Source: Bacteroidia bacterium (GTDB taxonomy: Bacteria > Bacteroidota > Bacteroidia > B-17B0 > Aurantibacillaceae). Taken from it: a stretch of DNA of 64,000 bases. Location of the stretch: NCBI GenBank assembly GCA_016787705.1, contig JAEUTP010000017.1:505511-569510 (forward strand). The letters are read 5' to 3'. The notes under the pieces were generated by a model. It was not told the DNA's origin and made no database searches. It saw nothing but the letters and a program-made list of their open reading frames with translations. Every line of letters begins with the position of its first letter. The first letter of the stretch is position 1. Positions 62,764-64,000 of this stretch are shown here, in pieces. The position numbers were made by a program, and so were the translations under genes.

Positions 62764-64000
62764 TATCCTTTTTTCAAAACTCCATTATATAAAGATCAGA
62801 GCTTTTTTTAAATATTTATTTTTTGGTTTTATTGCTACAAAGGGCATTTCACAAAATGTAATTATTAAGGGAAAAGCGCACGTTCAGTATGCCGGTAAAA
62901 CTATTCAGTTAAGTTCGTTAACAGATTATATTACCAACACCAAACAAAAAGAAGACATTGATACTATTCAAAGCGATGGTTATTTTGAGTTGCATTATCA
63001 AACGGATGTTACGCGCCCTGTTTTTTTTAATATCAATAATGTAGTGGCAAAAATGTATGTTCAGCCCGATTTTGTGTACGGCATTACCATTCCTGAACTG
63101 GAGAAAGATTTTGATTATAAGAACGATGCCGAATTGCCCATTGATATTGGTATTATAGGAAATGATTCAACCGAATTAAATGTGTTGACTTTTGATTTTC
63201 AAAAACAATTTAACAAGTTATTTGATGGTCAGGACGGAAAATTTTTGTCGCGTCCTATGATCTTTCAACGGGCTGATACACTAAAAAAAAGATCTGATAA
63301 GCGTTATGCGAATATTAAAAATGGGTATTTTTTAAATTATGTTGAGTATTCAATTGCTTCGGTTAATGCCAGTGTTTCGAGAGGCGAGAATTTTTTGATC
63401 AATACTTATATTATCAATAAGCCCATTCAATACGATCATTACGAATACATGCAATTTTTTAATGCTTGTTTTAAAGGTTATTTAAATACTTACGCTTCTA
63501 TGCAAAAGGGGCAAACACTTTACAATATTATTAATGTGAAAGGTGACTATAATTTGCTGTCGGATTTTTTAAAGGAAGATAAATTTTTGAAGTCTGATAC
63601 CTTACGCGAATTAGTGATCTTAAAAAACCTTTGGGATTTTTATTTTAATTCTGAATTTGTACCTGAAGCTGTTTCGCAAGTTACATCGCAATTACACCAG
63701 GCCACAAAAATAAAGCAGCATAAAAAAATTGCTATTTCTATGTTAGCCTACTTTAATAAAATGCAAACAGGCTCCGTAGCTCCCGGATTTTCAGCGCGAA
63801 CAAAGGAAGGGACCATGGGAACTTTAAATTCTTTTAAAGGACGCTGGGTATATCTGAATTTTTTCTCTACGTCTAATGTGGAGAGTTTGAGAGAAATGCC
63901 AAAGATAGATGCGCTTCGAAAAAAGTTTGGAGATAAAGTTGTTTTTGTAAGTATTTGTTTGGATGATAGTTTAAAAAGTTACATTAATTATTTAAAAGCA
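62753..64000 (+). CDS. Thioredoxin-fold (TlpA/AhpC-like) envelope protein, 3' truncated
   Basis: Open to the right edge (416 codons seen). The first usable start is TTG 62753, giving a signal peptide (FFKYLFFGFIATKGISQ) and an 11-base overlap with the MbnP-like gene; a later start cannot be excluded. After a 310-residue N-terminal domain (DUF4369-like beta strands, then helices) comes a thioredoxin-like domain: SVAPGFSARTKEG, GRWVYLNFFSTSNVESLREM, VVFVSICLDDS. The redox pair expected at CxxC is replaced by NVES. Envelope-located, possibly a non-redox relative of the Bacteroidota TlpA-like proteins. Confidence 0.8.
   Translation, partial: MKISILFSKLHYIKIRAFFKYLFFGFIATKGISQNVIIKGKAHVQYAGKTIQLSSLTDYITNTKQKEDIDTIQSDGYFELHYQTDVTRPVFFNINNVVAKMYVQPDFVYGITIPELEKDFDYKNDAELPIDIGIIGNDSTELNVLTFDFQKQFNKLFDGQDGKFLSRPMIFQRADTLKKRSDKRYANIKNGYFLNYVEYSIASVNASVSRGENFLINTYIINKPIQYDHYEYMQFFNACFKGYLNTYASMQKGQTLYNIINVKGDYNLLSDFLKEDKFLKSDTLRELVILKNLWDFYFNSEFVPEAVSQVTSQLHQATKIKQHKKIAISMLAYFNKMQTGSVAPGFSARTKEGTMGTLNSFKGRWVYLNFFSTSNVESLREMPKIDALRKKFGDKVVFVSICLDDSLKSYINYLKA

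Noticed and set aside
1..64000. CRISPR arrays, prophage, IS elements, tRNA or rRNA genes, restriction or toxin-antitoxin modules.
   Set aside because: None found by reading: no regularly spaced direct repeats, transposase, tRNA-like cloverleaf or typical phage genes.

Overview
The window is AT-rich bacterial DNA carrying about 66 protein genes and no rRNA, tRNA, CRISPR array, prophage or transposase that I could find. It comes from a member of the Bacteroidota. The evidence is a secreted protease ending in a type IX secretion (T9SS) C-terminal sorting domain, promoters of the TTTG-N19-21-TAnnTTTG type, almost no Shine-Dalgarno sequences, SpII lipoproteins beginning MKK..C, and Bacteroidota-style copies of EttA, SerC, RibBA, FtsH and the TAXON-typical (2Fe-2S) ferredoxin-like and YfcH proteins. 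I cannot place it below phylum with confidence; a flavobacterial or sphingobacterial relative fits.

Layout. 1-6.3 kb: a truncated M23/LysM peptidase, then a minus-strand operon pyrD - lipoprotein - HMG-CoA lyase - LRR protein, a strongly expressed-looking small Ala/Lys lipoprotein, and a DUF2779 nuclease-like protein. 6.5-18.4 kb (plus): ettA, a double UspA protein, a secreted lectin-like protein, a thioesterase, trxB, a 1238-residue TraB/GumN fusion, a MoxR ATPase with a small partner, and fumarylacetoacetase. 18.4-31.5 kb: T9SS protease, zinc-ribbon protein, ribBA, Nudix, secreted and membrane proteins, WG-repeat protein, serC, ftsH, rsfS with an unusual basic extension, birA. 31.5-39.9 kb: yfcH, ferredoxin-like protein, GNAT, DUF6973-like protein, fbp with a GT2 operon, a YiiX-like hydrolase, pfkA, ruvX. 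39.9-44.5 kb (minus): a tightly overlapping four-gene glycan operon (GT39-like membrane protein, FkbM methyltransferase, methyltransferase, methyltransferase-GT2 fusion). 44.6-47.2 kb: marR, yceI, a pseudouridine synthase, a lone LolD/MacB-type ATPase. 47.3-57.2 kb: lipoprotein, beta-barrel protein, waaA (Kdo transferase), GT4, then a polysaccharide export/polymerisation operon (Wzx flippase, two Wzz-like proteins, O-antigen ligase/polymerase) and a methyltransferase. 57.2-61.1 kb (minus): lhgO - dapA - PyrR-like - SpoIIE-type phosphatase. 61.1-64 kb (plus): FAH-family hydrolase, yidD, an MbnP-like lipoprotein and a truncated thioredoxin-fold protein lacking its CxxC.

Most of the window is housekeeping and envelope biogenesis. 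The less ordinary signals are: two 12-bp palindromes over the yceI promoter upstream of marR; an RsfS with a 103-residue Lys/Ala tail; several start codons sitting 4-10 nt after a perfect -7 box (possible leaderless mRNAs); five families of degenerate intergenic inverted or tandem repeats with position preferences (convergent versus divergent junctions), two of which supply the stop codons of neighbouring genes; and six convergent gene pairs whose coding ends overlap. I did not find a clearly new multi-gene system; the best candidates for undescribed biology are listed as separate findings.
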